Of a DNA stretch of 31,122 bases, positions 20,995 to 31,122 are shown one piece after another (position 1 is the stretch's first letter; every line of letters begins with the position of its first letter). The translations under genes and the position numbers were made by a program. The notes beneath the pieces are model-generated. The model ran no database searches. It was not told where the DNA came from and saw nothing but the letters and a program-made list of their open reading frames with translations. The stretch covers positions 1-31,122 of the forward strand of contig CAJVPJ010000280.1 in assembly GCA_910592205.1 (NCBI GenBank). The letters are read 5' to 3'. This stretch comes from Paraglomus occultum (Eukaryota > Glomeromycota > Glomeromycetes > Paraglomerales > Paraglomeraceae).

Positions 20995-21511
20995 TTAGTC
21001 ATTGGCATTCTTATTCCGGTGGGATGACAATTTTACTGGAAGTTTACTGGTATTGTTTCTTAAATTGACAGCTTTTTCTTGTGGAACTCCAGATTGCCTG
21101 CCAAGTAGAGAATATGAAGTTATGGCTGCCGTCAGATTTTAGTTTGTGGTTTCACGGGCGACACATTTTATGTAAAGAATTCGATCCGTATTAGATCCCT
21201 CTTTAAATCCTTGCATGTGTAAGGAATTTTGGAAGCGTCTTGGTCCCTGCTGAATTGTCTGCTAATAATGGACATCGTTAATGGCCCAACGCAAAAATGC
21301 TTTTATCAAAATGAAAGGCTGAATCGTTTTTAGTGATTCAGCGAAACGTAAAATATGTAATCTTGGAACATTCGTCATGAGTTTACAGGTATTTACTTGC
21401 TAATTTTGACGTATTACCGTGGATCTGTGTTCGAGCTGCTATGACGCCGTCTTTTAATCTGATCTCTAGATTGGCAGCGCAGCCCAAAAGTATGCCGAAA
21501 AGCCGTAACAT
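20995..21511 (-). CDS. Tentative small multi-exon gene, unrecognised
   Basis: Three coding-like patches stand in order on minus between the SUP35 and PPR 3' ends. Patch 1 (21511-21387) begins with ATG: MLRLFGILLGCAANLEIRL and KDGVIAARTQIHG, ending at a GTAAAC donor. Patch 2 lies within 21275-21168 and includes SRDQDASKIPYTCKDLKRDL. Patch 3 (21125-20995, TAA stop) reads ITSYSLLGRQSGVPQEKAV and NLRNNTSKLPVKLSSHRNKN after a GGCAG acceptor. Patches 1 and 2 join in phase at several acceptors; patch 2 to 3 would need a GC donor (T|GCAAGG) or another unseen site. The total would be about 100 aa. The DNA is less AT-rich than its flanks. I do not recognise the protein. An 8-bp hairpin (21318-21342) falls between patches 1 and 2. 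Confidence 0.35.
21318..21342. repeat. Hairpin-forming inverted repeat
   Basis: GCTGAATC and GATTCAGC are separated by 9 nt. The dyad lies inside the presumed intron of the tentative small gene. It could be a structured element or chance. Confidence 0.6.
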
Positions 21512-21683
21512 ATACAAACGAAGTAGTATGCTTTGCGACTCATCACACGTTCACTTGTAATAAAATCACATAATTATTAAATAACCCACAATCCAAGCGC
21601 GCATATCAGATGCAAGTAAATTTTATTAAATTTATATTAGGTTTCTACTTTAATCTTATTCAAATGACTAAAACTGAATTCAT

Positions 21684-24603
21684 TTATTCAATGACTTTAG
21701 TAACTTTGCCAATAGCAATTGTTTTACCTGTAAACGTAGACAAGACAAACATTGAGAATTTGCATTATATTTCAATAACGCCAATACATTGTTGAATGAA
21801 CTAACCTTCATCACGCAAAGTAAACCGTCCCAACTGAGGGTAGTCATCAAACGCTTCTATACAAATTGGCCCTGATGTTTCAAGACGTGCAATTACTTTT
21901 TGTCCCTTTTTAATAAATTGAGGTGCACGCTTGGATTTTCGTCCAGTCTTCTTATCGATTAGATGCAACAACGCCTAAAGAAATAACGAATAGAGATGTA
22001 TTATAGAAAGAATAACAAGAAATAATGACCTTGCAATTTATAAGGTTTCTTACAGCAACAGAGACTTCTTCTACCAATGCATGCACGTGCAAGACGGCAC
22101 CGTACCCTGCGCAGATAATATTCTTATGTTCAAGAATTGCTAACTGGGTTTCAAATGTAGTTGTCACGTGGACAGGGTTGTTCTTATCACATACTACAAA
22201 TCCCGTCGAAATATCCTATACATAATATACAATAAATATACTATATAACACGTGATAATAATCATAAATCTGTTTGATGAGAACCAAACCTCTTCCTCAA
22301 TGCCTCGTACGCGCAATCGAACGTTATCTCCACAAATGCCAAGCGGTATTTCGTCTTCAATTTCATTATAAACAGACACAACTTCGACCGCACGCTATAA
22401 ATTTGCAGCCAATAAGATACTATCGAGTAATCTCAACCAAATTGAAACGCTCAAGGGACATTTACCTTGTTAGGCATTATTAAGACTGTCTGACCCTTTT
22501 TCACTCTTCCAGATTCAATTTTCCCGACAACGACAGTTCCCATATCTTTATATTTTTCCGTAATCGGTATCATAAGTGGTGCATCGATCTTTCTGTCTAG
22601 TGCCTGCATATTGTCTAAATGCTCCAACAGTGAAGGTCCACTAATACAGAAATACAAGCCCACTGTCAACATCTCAATCAAGGATAGCATCAATAGAAAG
22701 ACAGCGGTGAGACTCGTAAGCTACAGCTATTGAAATCAAGTCATTTATATCACCTAATGTTTGCCTCTTGCGAAGTTTGTTATTTGCATCGCTGTTACGG
22801 CAAAGAGAAGGATGGATTAAGCTGATTATAAATGAAACTAAGGGTTCTTACCTATACCAAGGGCACACGTCTGCACTCAAGCGTTCTTTGAGATTGGCAC
22901 CAGTGAAGCCAGATACAGGCATAAATGTAATGTCTGAGGTCCGAAAATGAAACGACAACCAAAGAGTTCAAGAACGTTGTGAGTCACACAGTACACTACT
23001 ATAAAATACGTTATTATCGTCAGATTATTACCTGTTGCAAGATTATAGCCGGTCCCCCTCAAAAAGGGCGAAAGTTTAGAGACACATTCGTCGTATCTTT
23101 TAAATAGTAAAATATTTATATAAATTATCTTATTCTCAAAATCTAATACTGTTCCAGATTGTTATTTACCTCTCTTTAGACCAATTAACAGTTGGGTCGT
23201 CCATCTTGTTTATAACTACAATTAGCTTGTTGACGCCAGATGTCCTTACTAAAATGGCGTGCTCGCGCGTTTGACCGCCTCTTTCAAAGCCAGTTTCAAA
23301 TTCGCCCCTACGAGCAGAGATAACCTTTTATACAAATATCAAAGTGAGCATAAGACAAATCCAGTATGATACATTATTACAGTTATTTGCAAAATATTAC
23401 CAATACGCCCACATCCGCCTGTGATGCTCCACTGATCATATTAGGGACAAAGTTTTTATGTCCAGGTGCATCAAGAATGGTATATCTTCGTTTGTCCGTT
23501 TCGAAATAAGCACGACCACATTCTACAGTTTTTCCCTAAAAATTTTGTTAGATTTGATGTTAACCAACTTATAATCCATTGCGCCCAAAAAAATTAAATA
23601 AAAAAATTAAATAAAAAAATCAATACTACAAACGTAAGCGTAACCCAAACAAACCTTTGCACGTTCTTCTTTATTGGTATCAAGGGCCCATGATAAGTAC
23701 CATGATTCACGACCCTGTTCCTTTGCTTCTTTTTCGTATTTTTCCATCGTTCTCTGGTCAACCATGCCAGTAATATACCTAAACAATATCAATTGTAAGA
23801 TATTCGCTCAAAAAAGTAGCAATACTCTTCAAACTAATGACTAAATATATGGCCTTTGCCATTTTAATGACTTACAATAAATTCCCACCCATAGTTGACT
23901 TTCCAGCGTCTAAAATAAATAATGCATGATTTTAGTCACTATGTAAACAATCAAAATTCAAAGATTCTCAGTCACTCTGCGCTGCTCCTCTCCATATACG
24001 AACCTACATGTCCGATAAACACTATGTTGAGGTGTTCCTTGCCGAACATGTCTTGTATAATTTGAGCATCAACCTCTTCTTCTTCATTAGCCCTTACGGT
24101 TTCCCCAGCTGCGACAGTTTCCACCTTCTCTTCTTTTCTATCATCTTTCTTTGGCTGCGTGGGTGTAGAGGCACGATTGGGCGACGCTGATCCTGATTTT
24201 ATGCTTTCTGACTGCTTCTTGGGTTCTGCTACAGAAAGAAAAAACAAATAACAAGGTTATTGATGCTGATTAAGGTTGATTACGAGCAAATCTCCACTCG
24301 AACAAGTAGAATTAGACGGCTGCAGTCTTAATCGATCGTTTGCGCGCCTTTTTCTTTGGCCAAAATATTAATCAGCCTGGTAGTAAACTGACAAAAATAC
24401 GATAGAAGAATACATTACAAATTACACGAACCATTCTGTAACCAACTCGGTACAAATTCCTTCGCATGTACATTGGGCTTGAACTCTTTCGCATGCACAT
24501 TCAAGGTCACTTTTGACATTTTCTGCGCCAAGATCGTTTCTTGATCAGTTTCCTCTTCCCAGTTCTCCTTTACTAGTACGGTATTGTTTCCCTCGTCACT
24601 CAT
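21684..24603 (-). CDS. SUP35: Eukaryotic release factor 3 (eRF3), translation termination GTPase
   Basis: Thirteen exons on minus (24603-24426, 24228-24004, 23909-23876, 23778-23655, 23535-23401, 23324-23170, 23096-23032, 22933-22852, 22640-22466, 22394-22290, 22215-22054, 21974-21806, 21727-21684) join in phase to about 550 aa. eRF3 binds eRF1 and hydrolyses GTP at stop codons. GTPase motifs: G1 GHVDAGKS (132-139), G3 DAPGH (209-213), G4 NKMD (271-274); EF-Tu-like domains 2 and 3 follow, ending [13 protein letters not shown]. The N-terminus is short. It has no Gln/Asn-rich prion segment but two overlapping PAM2 motifs at 34-53 (LNVHAKEF and [11 protein letters not shown]) that bind poly(A)-binding protein, as in animal eRF3. 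A charged Lys/Glu linker follows. Exon 2 ends at a non-consensus donor, GTTCGT, required by the conserved HVDAGK. The first donor is ambiguous between GTTCGT and GTAATT, both in phase. Confidence 0.96.
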
Positions 24604-24912
24604 TTCGCTCGTGTATAATGTTGAGTGATTATGCGGTCGACCCGTGCACGGACTTATTTCGGTATTAATGTAGAAAATGAGAAATGATATTACAGTAGTA
24701 ATAGGAAAAAAATTTTTTTTGAAGATATTAACATACGCATACTAGCATTTTTGCGTGTGATAAATTAGATTACGTCACTAAAGAAACAACGGAATTCGAT
24801 TCCCAAATTTGTGGTGCATTCACATGAGACCGTGGACTACATACAGAATGTCAACCAATTTTCTATGACGCCAAAACTCTTTCTCTTTGATCAAACATAA
24901 TAGAAGTTGATA
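24604..24912. promoter_or_regulatory. Shared divergent upstream region, SUP35 and PHS1
   Basis: The start codons of SUP35 (24603, minus) and PHS1 (24913, plus) are 309 bp apart, so both promoters lie here. It contains an A/T homopolymer stretch at about 24708-24720, a feature that often excludes nucleosomes. No further motif is clear. Confidence 0.5.
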
Positions 24913-25978
24913 ATGCCTAATAAAACACGAGCCGGGTCTTCTCGAACAAGAAAGCAGCAGTCTGGTAAGAATGAGAACAACAACAAATGGCGCTATGTTA
25001 ACATGTAACATCATCATGCATAATTAACTTTCCTATCTTCAGGAGTCAAGGACATCATCGATACGTACTTATTCTTATACAATGGAGCGTCATTTGTGGC
25101 CTGGGGCTGCGTCTTTTACATGGTGGTTCTATCACTGTTGAATTCTGGAGGAGATTTTACGGTAGTACACAACGATGTGAGAGACGTATTGACTTATGTT
25201 CAGACAGGAGCGATTCTAGAGGTAATTAAAGAGATGGGTTTTCCTAGTAACTTTTTTGGAGGGGAGAACTAATTTTATTCGTGACGACGTAATGAACAAA
25301 GGTTATTCACGTGGTTCTCGGTAAGTCTTAGAAAACGAATTAAAGTGATTGAGAATGAAAATGTCATGTTTTAATTGACATGCGGTCTGATATATGCAAT
25401 AGGTTTGGTGAAAACTCCACTCACTACTACAGTGATTCAAGTAACTTCTCGTCTTTATCTTGTATGGGGGATACTTGCACCCTTCCCTGAGGTCAGTTGA
25501 CCCCCGGCATTGCTTTAATCAACTACATTCCGATTATCTGTCGAGTATTTAAATTTTTCATTTTTCTTGCAGGTGCGAAGTCACTGGGCACTGACTACGA
25601 TGACCATTGCATGGAGCGTGACTGAAATAGTCCGATACCTGTATTATGGCCTCAATATTGCCAAAATACAGCCCACGTGGTTGTTGTGGTGCAGATATAC
25701 TTTCTTTTTCGTGTTGTATCCTTTAGGAGCAGGAAGTGAATCTGTTCTCGAGTATGTGTCACTTCCGTATTCCCTCGAGTTCGATAAATACAATATTTAT
25801 TATTATGTCCGGATTGGCGTTTTACTGTCTTATCTGCCAGGTAACTGAAAAGGTACAATTGTTTTGAGTTTAGTGATGTCGATGTTGACACTTATATTCG
25901 ATGATAGGTTTCTACACGATGTATACACATATGATATACCAGAGAAAGAAATACTTGAGCAAACGGAAGATTCATTAA
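24913..25978 (+). CDS. PHS1: Very-long-chain (3R)-3-hydroxyacyl-CoA dehydratase
   Basis: Six exons (24913-24964, 25043-25221, 25302-25320, 25403-25491, 25573-25840, 25908-25978) give 225 aa, all joins in phase; exon 3 is only 19 nt. The product is the multi-spanning ER enzyme that dehydrates 3-hydroxyacyl-CoA in the fatty-acid elongation cycle feeding sphingolipids. Family marks: YLFLYNGASFVAW, QTGAILEVIHVVLGLVKTP, QVTSRLYLVWGI, HWALTTMTIAWSVTEIVRY and LYPLGAGSE. In the last, Tyr162 and Glu169 have the seven-residue spacing of the yeast catalytic Tyr/Glu pair. The last five residues, KRKIH, fit the K-x-K-x-x ER-retrieval signal. It is divergent from SUP35 and convergent with TAF13. No defects seen. 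Confidence 0.95.
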
Positions 25979-26513
25979 TTGTAATGCATTTGCAGTTATG
26001 GCAAATGATATCGATAACAAATATCTTTATTCAACATTAATATTAAACGTAATACGATAACTTTATAATTATACAACTGTCTGGTTAACCAACATGTTCT
26101 CCAGAGGATAGGTCTTTTTATATTCGCTTTTCAATATAATAATAATGAGTGGAGGCATGTGTTAACCCATTGCATCGGGTGTTGTAGTAGAACGCATTTT
26201 CGTCCATTCGAGCTGATTGAACCGCAATTTACGTGAATGCCCAATAAAAATCTGCTTGTATGCAACAAATCAGAAGGCGGAAGAATATTTTTAAGGCACG
26301 AAAAATCTTCTATTAAAGCCATCAAGTTACTGAAAAACAACGACAAGCAGATCGGTAATATTATCTAAAAGCCTCAGTTTCCCATGTTAATACCAGATAC
26401 ATTTCACCCGAAAGTGTTGAATAAAGTATACGTAATGCTCAGAATCAACAAGCTCTGACCCTCCTCAAGATCAAGTTGCTGCGTGACTGTTAGGTACGGT
26501 AATAGTATACAGA
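25979..26513. other. Convergent intergenic region, PHS1 to TAF13
   Basis: The two genes end towards each other. A minus-strand frame of 71 codons (26131-26346) has a fairly protein-like composition (MALIEDFSCLKNILPPSDLL) and follows a TTTTTCAG acceptor-like site, but I found no upstream exon in phase. It more likely belongs to the TAF13 3' untranslated region or is chance. Confidence 0.4.
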
Positions 26514-27037
26514 TCACGAATCTTCCACGTCATTCTTTTTCAACGGTCTTTCTACTTCATTAACATCAAACGACTGTCTGGCCCGCTTGATATCCTCGCT
26601 CATATACAGCAATTCTTCCACACGAGCAAGTTTTTTTGTATCATGACGAAGGATAAATTTGAAATCATCCACCTTTACTTTTACCTTATTATCAGCAGAT
26701 TGCGCCGCTTTCAGACACTAAAAAAAGAAGCAAATTCAACAATGTATGATTTGCAATAGCCGCGTAAATCGCACGTGGTTTGTTATAAGGTTGCGAGGCT
26801 TACCATATCTGTAATATAGTCAATAACCATTTCTTCGAGGACATTTACAGTGTCAGGCGCTGGATTAACTACATCTCCAAAGCCATACATCAACAACCTT
26901 ACTGTAACGTGGACGGTTTGTTAAAGGTTGAATACATCATGATCCATACAAGTTCGATCAGAGGGAAATCGCAACTAACAGTCTTTAGCGAAGAGACCCT
27001 TCTTCTCTTTCGGCGGACGTCCTCTTCTTACCTCCAT
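26514..27037 (-). CDS. TAF13: TFIID subunit TAF13 (histone-fold protein)
   Basis: Three minus-strand exons (27037-26980, 26901-26804, 26717-26514) join in phase to 119 aa, close to the human length. TAF13 pairs with TAF11 through histone folds in the general transcription factor TFIID, in the nucleus. The basic start RRGRPPKEKKGLFAKD leads into the fold: LRLLMYGFGDVVNPAPDTV, LEEMVIDYITDMCLKAA, KVKVDDFKFILRHDTKKLAR and VEELLYMSEDIKRARQSFD, a near-complete match to the family as I know it. The ATG at 27037 was chosen because the frame immediately enters the conserved basic segment; upstream frame has no better start. The first donor is GTTAGT. It is head-to-head with CUE3, with only 150 bp between start codons. 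Confidence 0.93.
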
Positions 27038-27187
27038 CGGTCTAACAGTCTGGAGACTAACAACAAGAAACGTGTGATGCGCCGAACTGATATTTTCCGT
27101 GTCACGTGCCACGAAGTAAATTTCGTTATTACCGTACTTCGCCTCAAACACAATTTTCTTTGAATTCTTCACTACGAGCCTGTTGAC
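27038..27187. promoter_or_regulatory. Short bidirectional promoter, TAF13 and CUE3
   Basis: Only 150 bp separate the two start codons, so both genes must share this region as promoter and leader. It holds a CACGTG site at about 27102-27107, the E-box bound by bHLH factors such as Cbf1 in yeast. I see no TATA box. Confidence 0.45.
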
Positions 27188-30076
27188 ATGACCTTAGGAA
27201 GCGATTCTAAACATACTTTCTTGTTGCCGCCATATGTCCAGCCTCAAATAAGTACTCAGATAACAGATTCTGAATGGAATAGCGCGTTAAAACTTTGGAC
27301 CGTGTCTCTGTCTCTTCTGCTCAAATCAGACGACAAGGAATTCGCCATTCAATTATGTGAAAATGCTTCTTTGAAGAAATTTCTCGAGACCTTTATTCAA
27401 ATACGTGCCAAGATTCACGAGACCACCAGTGATTCGATACCTCAACAAGTAACCGAGCTAGAGAAGAAAGTCTTGACAGTACTATTACGATCAGCTAATC
27501 GCAGTATCAAATATGAATCCATAACTCTTGCGGAAAGTCTCTACAACACGAAACTGTTTTCCGTTCCATTTTTGTTAGATTTTGTAATTGTATATGCTAA
27601 ATCTAATCGTGGCTATTCGAGACAGTTTGTCGAGAATGTGATTGACGTTATACCTGCATTGCTACACGATTTTGAGGAATATTCGAATATTATAATTAAT
27701 CATGTTATATCTGTACAACAAGTCTGTGAAAAAATATCCTCACTGGTAGTAGACCTGAATGGTGACGCTGAGGTATTTGGGGCGGCCTTAGAAGAGATGC
27801 GTGACTACATCTTTTTGATGATGGATATAGCGATAACGATGGATTGTCTGTTTACGGCATCAGACACTATTGCCAAGTTATTTATTAATAGATCTCACGT
27901 TAACGAAGATGACGATTTTATATCCGTTATTAGGAACCTATATGACGCAACATTGCCCATAGCTTTGGGTCTATTGCAGGAACCCAATGCAGCAGTTGAG
28001 ATTGCGAGAGATATCAATATATTGAAGCAAGCCTTAGTTTCATGTGTATATCATTTACTATATGAGTGTTTCTTCGTCCCGTTAGGATTTACGACCGACG
28101 AAGTCGATACAATCACATCGACGTTGGGTAACGGGAAACAATACAGTGATGATGACAATGCTAATGTGATAGTCAATAGCCTCAATGATATTCTCTTCTC
28201 GTTTATTGAACGTTCAGAGTCGTTTAAACCTGTTCAGGCATTTGTGGATGCACCTCTTCTCCTGGATATCGAGATGGAATTTAATTTGAGTCAGAAGCTT
28301 ACAAGAATAAAAAACGATATTCTTCATGGATATCCTTTTGATAAAACGCGCGATGTTCGTTGATTTATAATATATTTGCAATTATAATATTCTTAATTTG
28401 TCACACGCATGATGAACGCGTAGAATATGGAATATTGTCATTGGAATCCATGAGAGATATGGTTCAGGATGCACCTTTAAGGCGTAAAAAAGCTGAGAAA
28501 TTTAGGCGACTATCTATGCGACCAGTAGTTGGCATCGCCAACGAAAAACAGGTTAACAGTATCTTTGTTGGATCATTAACTATCAATCACTATTATTACT
28601 CAAGTGCTAGTATTGCTAACGAATAGCTTCTAACATTAGCTAGCATATTTCTTTGCATTATCTCAATTGATTAGCACGATGTTGTTGAAGAGGATGTTAG
28701 GCGCACATCACTCATATTTCAAGTACGAGATGTATTTCCCGATTTTGGAGAAGGATTTATTGATGCTTGTCTTGGTGCATTCGGCGACGATGTTGAGACA
28801 GTAATTCACCGAATTTTAGAAGATTCGTTGCCCGAAGAACTTGATAAATTAGATCGATTTATGCCACGGTAGGTATTATCGTATACGCAGTCTCGCGAAC
28901 CGTTCCGCACTCACTTCATATTTATGTTTATTATATATAGAAAACCACGAGAACCATCGCATTCCATGCCCGAGAAACGTCCGCTTTCTAGTCAGAGGAA
29001 TATCTTTAATAATGACGAGTTTGACGTCAACATAGGAAAGAAAAAGTAGGCATTATCTATTATCAGTTCAAGTGACAGTTAGACAAGGTCGTACTTTGCG
29101 ACCAGCTCCTTTCAGATTGATTTTTGGTCTCACATTTTTCTTATCGCAATAGTCGTGGCACTGCTGAAACATTGTTGGACGATAAGTCATTTGTCGATGC
29201 ATACAAGGATGCCATAATTGAAGCAGCGTACAGCGACTACGAGGATGAATATGACGACACTTATGATACTAATGCAATACTTGTACGAGGAGTGGATTCA
29301 CATATGCTAGATGATTCGGATGGCGAGCTCAATGCGTTCGTCAAATCGCAACCCAAAGGACATGTAAGAGTTGTCGCATGATTTGTAGTGTTTTGCCGTA
29401 TATTCCTAAGGCAATCTACTTATAATTACCACAGGTTGATCCTGCCGTTATGCATAGCGCTGAATTAATCAAGGCCTATAAAGAGAATACTTCAGTCTTT
29501 GAGAGGACATCTGCTGCCAGAAAATCAGACAAAAGAAGGCAACTAAAGAAGATTACTCAGATGACCGACGAACAAATAGAAGGATGGTTTACCATGTTCC
29601 AGAGAAATGTGTGCAATTCAAATTTATAGAGTAATTGTATGATTGCTCGGTCATATGACTGAGACGGTCTAATCGTGCTAATATGTTTTTCTGTATTTTC
29701 TTGTGCGTTCTTCAAACTTCATTAGCCGAGGAGGGACAAACTACTTGAAAAGTACGACTGGCACGGTGAACAGGACGAAATCTCTTCCGCCACTTCTGAC
29801 GAAGAAGGCTCATCGACATCTGCTGGCCCCAGTCATAGGGGAGGTAATAGAGGCAGAGACGTAAGAAGAGGCAAGCCACGACCCGGGGGTCACCAGCATC
29901 AGCGAAAAACGACTGAAAAAGGAAAATCTTCACCTAGCGACTCTGGCACAGATAAACAACAGGCCCAGCCAGCATCTCGTGGATACAGAGGAAACAAAAG
30001 CCGGACAGGTCATCATGATCGCAAGAATGCACGCGCAAAAAAGATGGGCAGAGCGTTTGGACCTATACAAGGATAA
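27188..30076 (+). CDS. CUE3: CUE-domain ribosome quality-control factor (Cue3/ASCC2)
   Basis: Seven exons (27188-28358, 28424-28551, 28675-28868, 28941-29045, 29153-29363, 29435-29608, 29726-30076) give about 777 aa, near the human ASCC2 length. In yeast the homologue (Rqt3) is part of the RQT complex with the Slh1 helicase, which splits collided, ubiquitinated ribosomes; the CUE domain binds ubiquitin. The large helical N-terminal domain (1-430) matches the helicase-binding part of ASCC2 in size and position. The CUE domain is at about 446-494 (QVRDVFPDFGEGFIDACL, Phe454-Pro455 motif; IL 480-481). Then come the family marks NIFNNDEFDV (518-527), NTSVFERTSAARKS, QMTDEQIEGW and PRRDKLLEKY, and an Arg/Gly/Lys/Ser-rich basic tail ending RAKKMGRAFGPIQG. 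The exon 1 donor (C|GTTGAT) is weak and chosen by phase; the other junctions are sound. Confidence 0.92.
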
Positions 30077-31122
30077 GATATAAAAGAGATAATATTATTG
30101 ATTGAACCAAAATGGAAACTTTGTCGCAGAAATGATAGACATCGTATAATATAGTAGTTCACATACTATGTTTTCCCTGAAACATCAACACAATCTTCGC
30201 GAACCAATTCCTGCATAAATCAAACATACATTCTGGCATTGTTCCGAGCTTATTAAAAATTCTTCTGACTCGATGAGGTGGATTATACGCTTTCCTTTGA
30301 ATCCATGGAACGAATTGCGTGCTCCCACATGATAGCATACGTGTACATCGTGTAAATTATTTTCTTCTCTGTGTCCTAGGTTGGCACAATTTCTATTTGT
30401 ATCGAAACGCACCTGACAGAAAACGGCCGCCGTATATTTACACTCGAATTTGGTAGATTTATCAAACCTATCTGCATATTCAGAATATTAATCAATTATC
30501 GGATACTCAAAATCCACGCATTTTCTCCACAGCATCGAGGTCAGGGTCACCACATTATTTCGCACATTGTGTATACTACTGTATGTAGTATAATAATAGC
30601 AAGGTTTATAAGTTTTGGTTTCATAGTGTTTGCATTCTAGTCAGGAAGCGCTATCGCATTTTAAATACACATTATCCAATGTTTAAATGAAGGGTTGAGC
30701 GGGATAATTTCGCCTAATTGATTAGTCATTTTGGAGTACGAAAACAATATCGGACGCCGCCGGTGCTGAAATTGAGCTGCCCCTATCACCGAACAGAGCT
30801 CGAATACGGCTACGCATTTTGTTCAGGAACGGACTCATTACCAGTCTTATAAATTTGAATAATTACTCTGTTACTATTTTCTTATATTTAAATCATGAGT
30901 TGAAACAATTTGCAAGGTGATAAAATCCCTAACGGCGGATTATTAATATATCTCCAGCGCTTGTTTGTGCAGCATACTATAGTGGGCGATTGCTATATAG
31001 CGGATAGCTGTTTATTTATAAGTTCATCCGGTAAATACAATCCACAATTTTTCTTATGCTTAAGTGTTGATTGCACACTCCCATATTCACAATCTCAGTA
31101 CGTAACATTATTAACTACTACG
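30077..31122. other. Right-end region without a resolved gene
   Basis: Plus strand: nothing beyond the CUE3 3' end. Minus strand: coding-like patches described in the next entry. The rest is AT-rich. Confidence 0.4.
30185..30839 (-). CDS. Unresolved minus-strand candidate, cysteine-containing
   Basis: An open frame runs from about 30496 to the stop at 30185 and reads FDKSTKFECKYTAAVFCQVR, FDTNRNCANLGHREENN and LHDVHVCYHVGARNSFHGFK. It ends LIYAGIGSRRLC. An upstream patch (about 30634-30520) reads ECKHYETKTYKPCYYYTTYS and VTLTSMLWRKCVDFE. It joins the first in phase (GA|GTATCC donor to ATAG|G acceptor), giving about 140 residues with some ten Cys. ATG starts occur at 30624 (in another frame, signal-peptide-like MKPKLINLAIIILHTVVYT) and at 30839 (37-codon frame), but neither could be joined with confidence. 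The family is unknown. It may be a real secreted or cysteine-rich protein, or chance. Confidence 0.3.

Noticed and set aside
26131-26346. Minus-strand open frame downstream of TAF13
   Set aside because: Protein-like in places but no start codon or upstream exon in phase; best explained as TAF13 3' region.
1-31122. tRNA, rRNA, snRNA and CRISPR features
   Set aside because: I looked for T-loop GGTTCGAAT-type motifs, spliceosomal RNA signatures and regularly spaced repeats on both strands and found none that hold up.

Overview
The window looks like nuclear DNA from an early-diverging filamentous fungus, probably Mucoromycota and perhaps an arbuscular mycorrhizal (Glomeromycotina) lineage. It is AT-rich, uses the standard code, has intron-rich genes with GT-AG introns of about 50-270 nt, and contains OPY2 and DUF7707 genes typical of fungi. 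It also carries broken copies of a nuclease-type gene family that I associate with Crinkler-like proteins of AM fungi. The lineage is inferred from gene content only; I see no rRNA or tRNA to anchor it. Every splice model was built by hand from reading frame, splice sites and remembered family motifs.

Left part (1-6 kb): two plus-strand cell-surface genes. The first is an OPY2-like single-pass membrane anchor of the osmosensing (HOG) pathway (2590-4266). The second is a secreted, probably GPI-anchored DUF7707 protein (5110-5945).

Middle part (6-13.9 kb): gene-poor DNA with decayed mobile or multicopy sequence. It holds two cryptic spliced coding tracks on the minus strand (8041-8428 and 9053-9740), a possible transposase tail (about 8745-8905), a foldback element (10724-10838), a broken PD-(D/E)xK nuclease-type gene (about 11463-12133), a second broken repeat-type gene (about 12330-12830), and a 132-bp tandem duplication (12936-13200).

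Right part (13.9-30.1 kb): conserved housekeeping genes. These are argininosuccinate synthase ARG1 (minus, 13907-15662), an unrecognised low-complexity protein (minus, 16241-17273), a mitochondrial-type PPR protein (plus, 18287-20746), a tentative small gene (minus, 20995-21511), translation termination factor eRF3/SUP35 (minus, 21684-24603), the ER very-long-chain 3-hydroxyacyl-CoA dehydratase PHS1 (plus, 24913-25978), TFIID subunit TAF13 (minus, 26514-27037) and the CUE-domain ribosome-rescue factor CUE3/ASCC2 (plus, 27188-30076). SUP35/PHS1 and TAF13/CUE3 are two head-to-head pairs with short shared upstream regions. SUP35 and CUE3 both act on terminating or stalled ribosomes and lie less than 3 kb apart. 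The last kilobase holds one unresolved minus-strand candidate.

I found no convincing wholly new system. The most novel material is the set of cryptic spliced tracks in the middle part and the broken nuclease-type gene.
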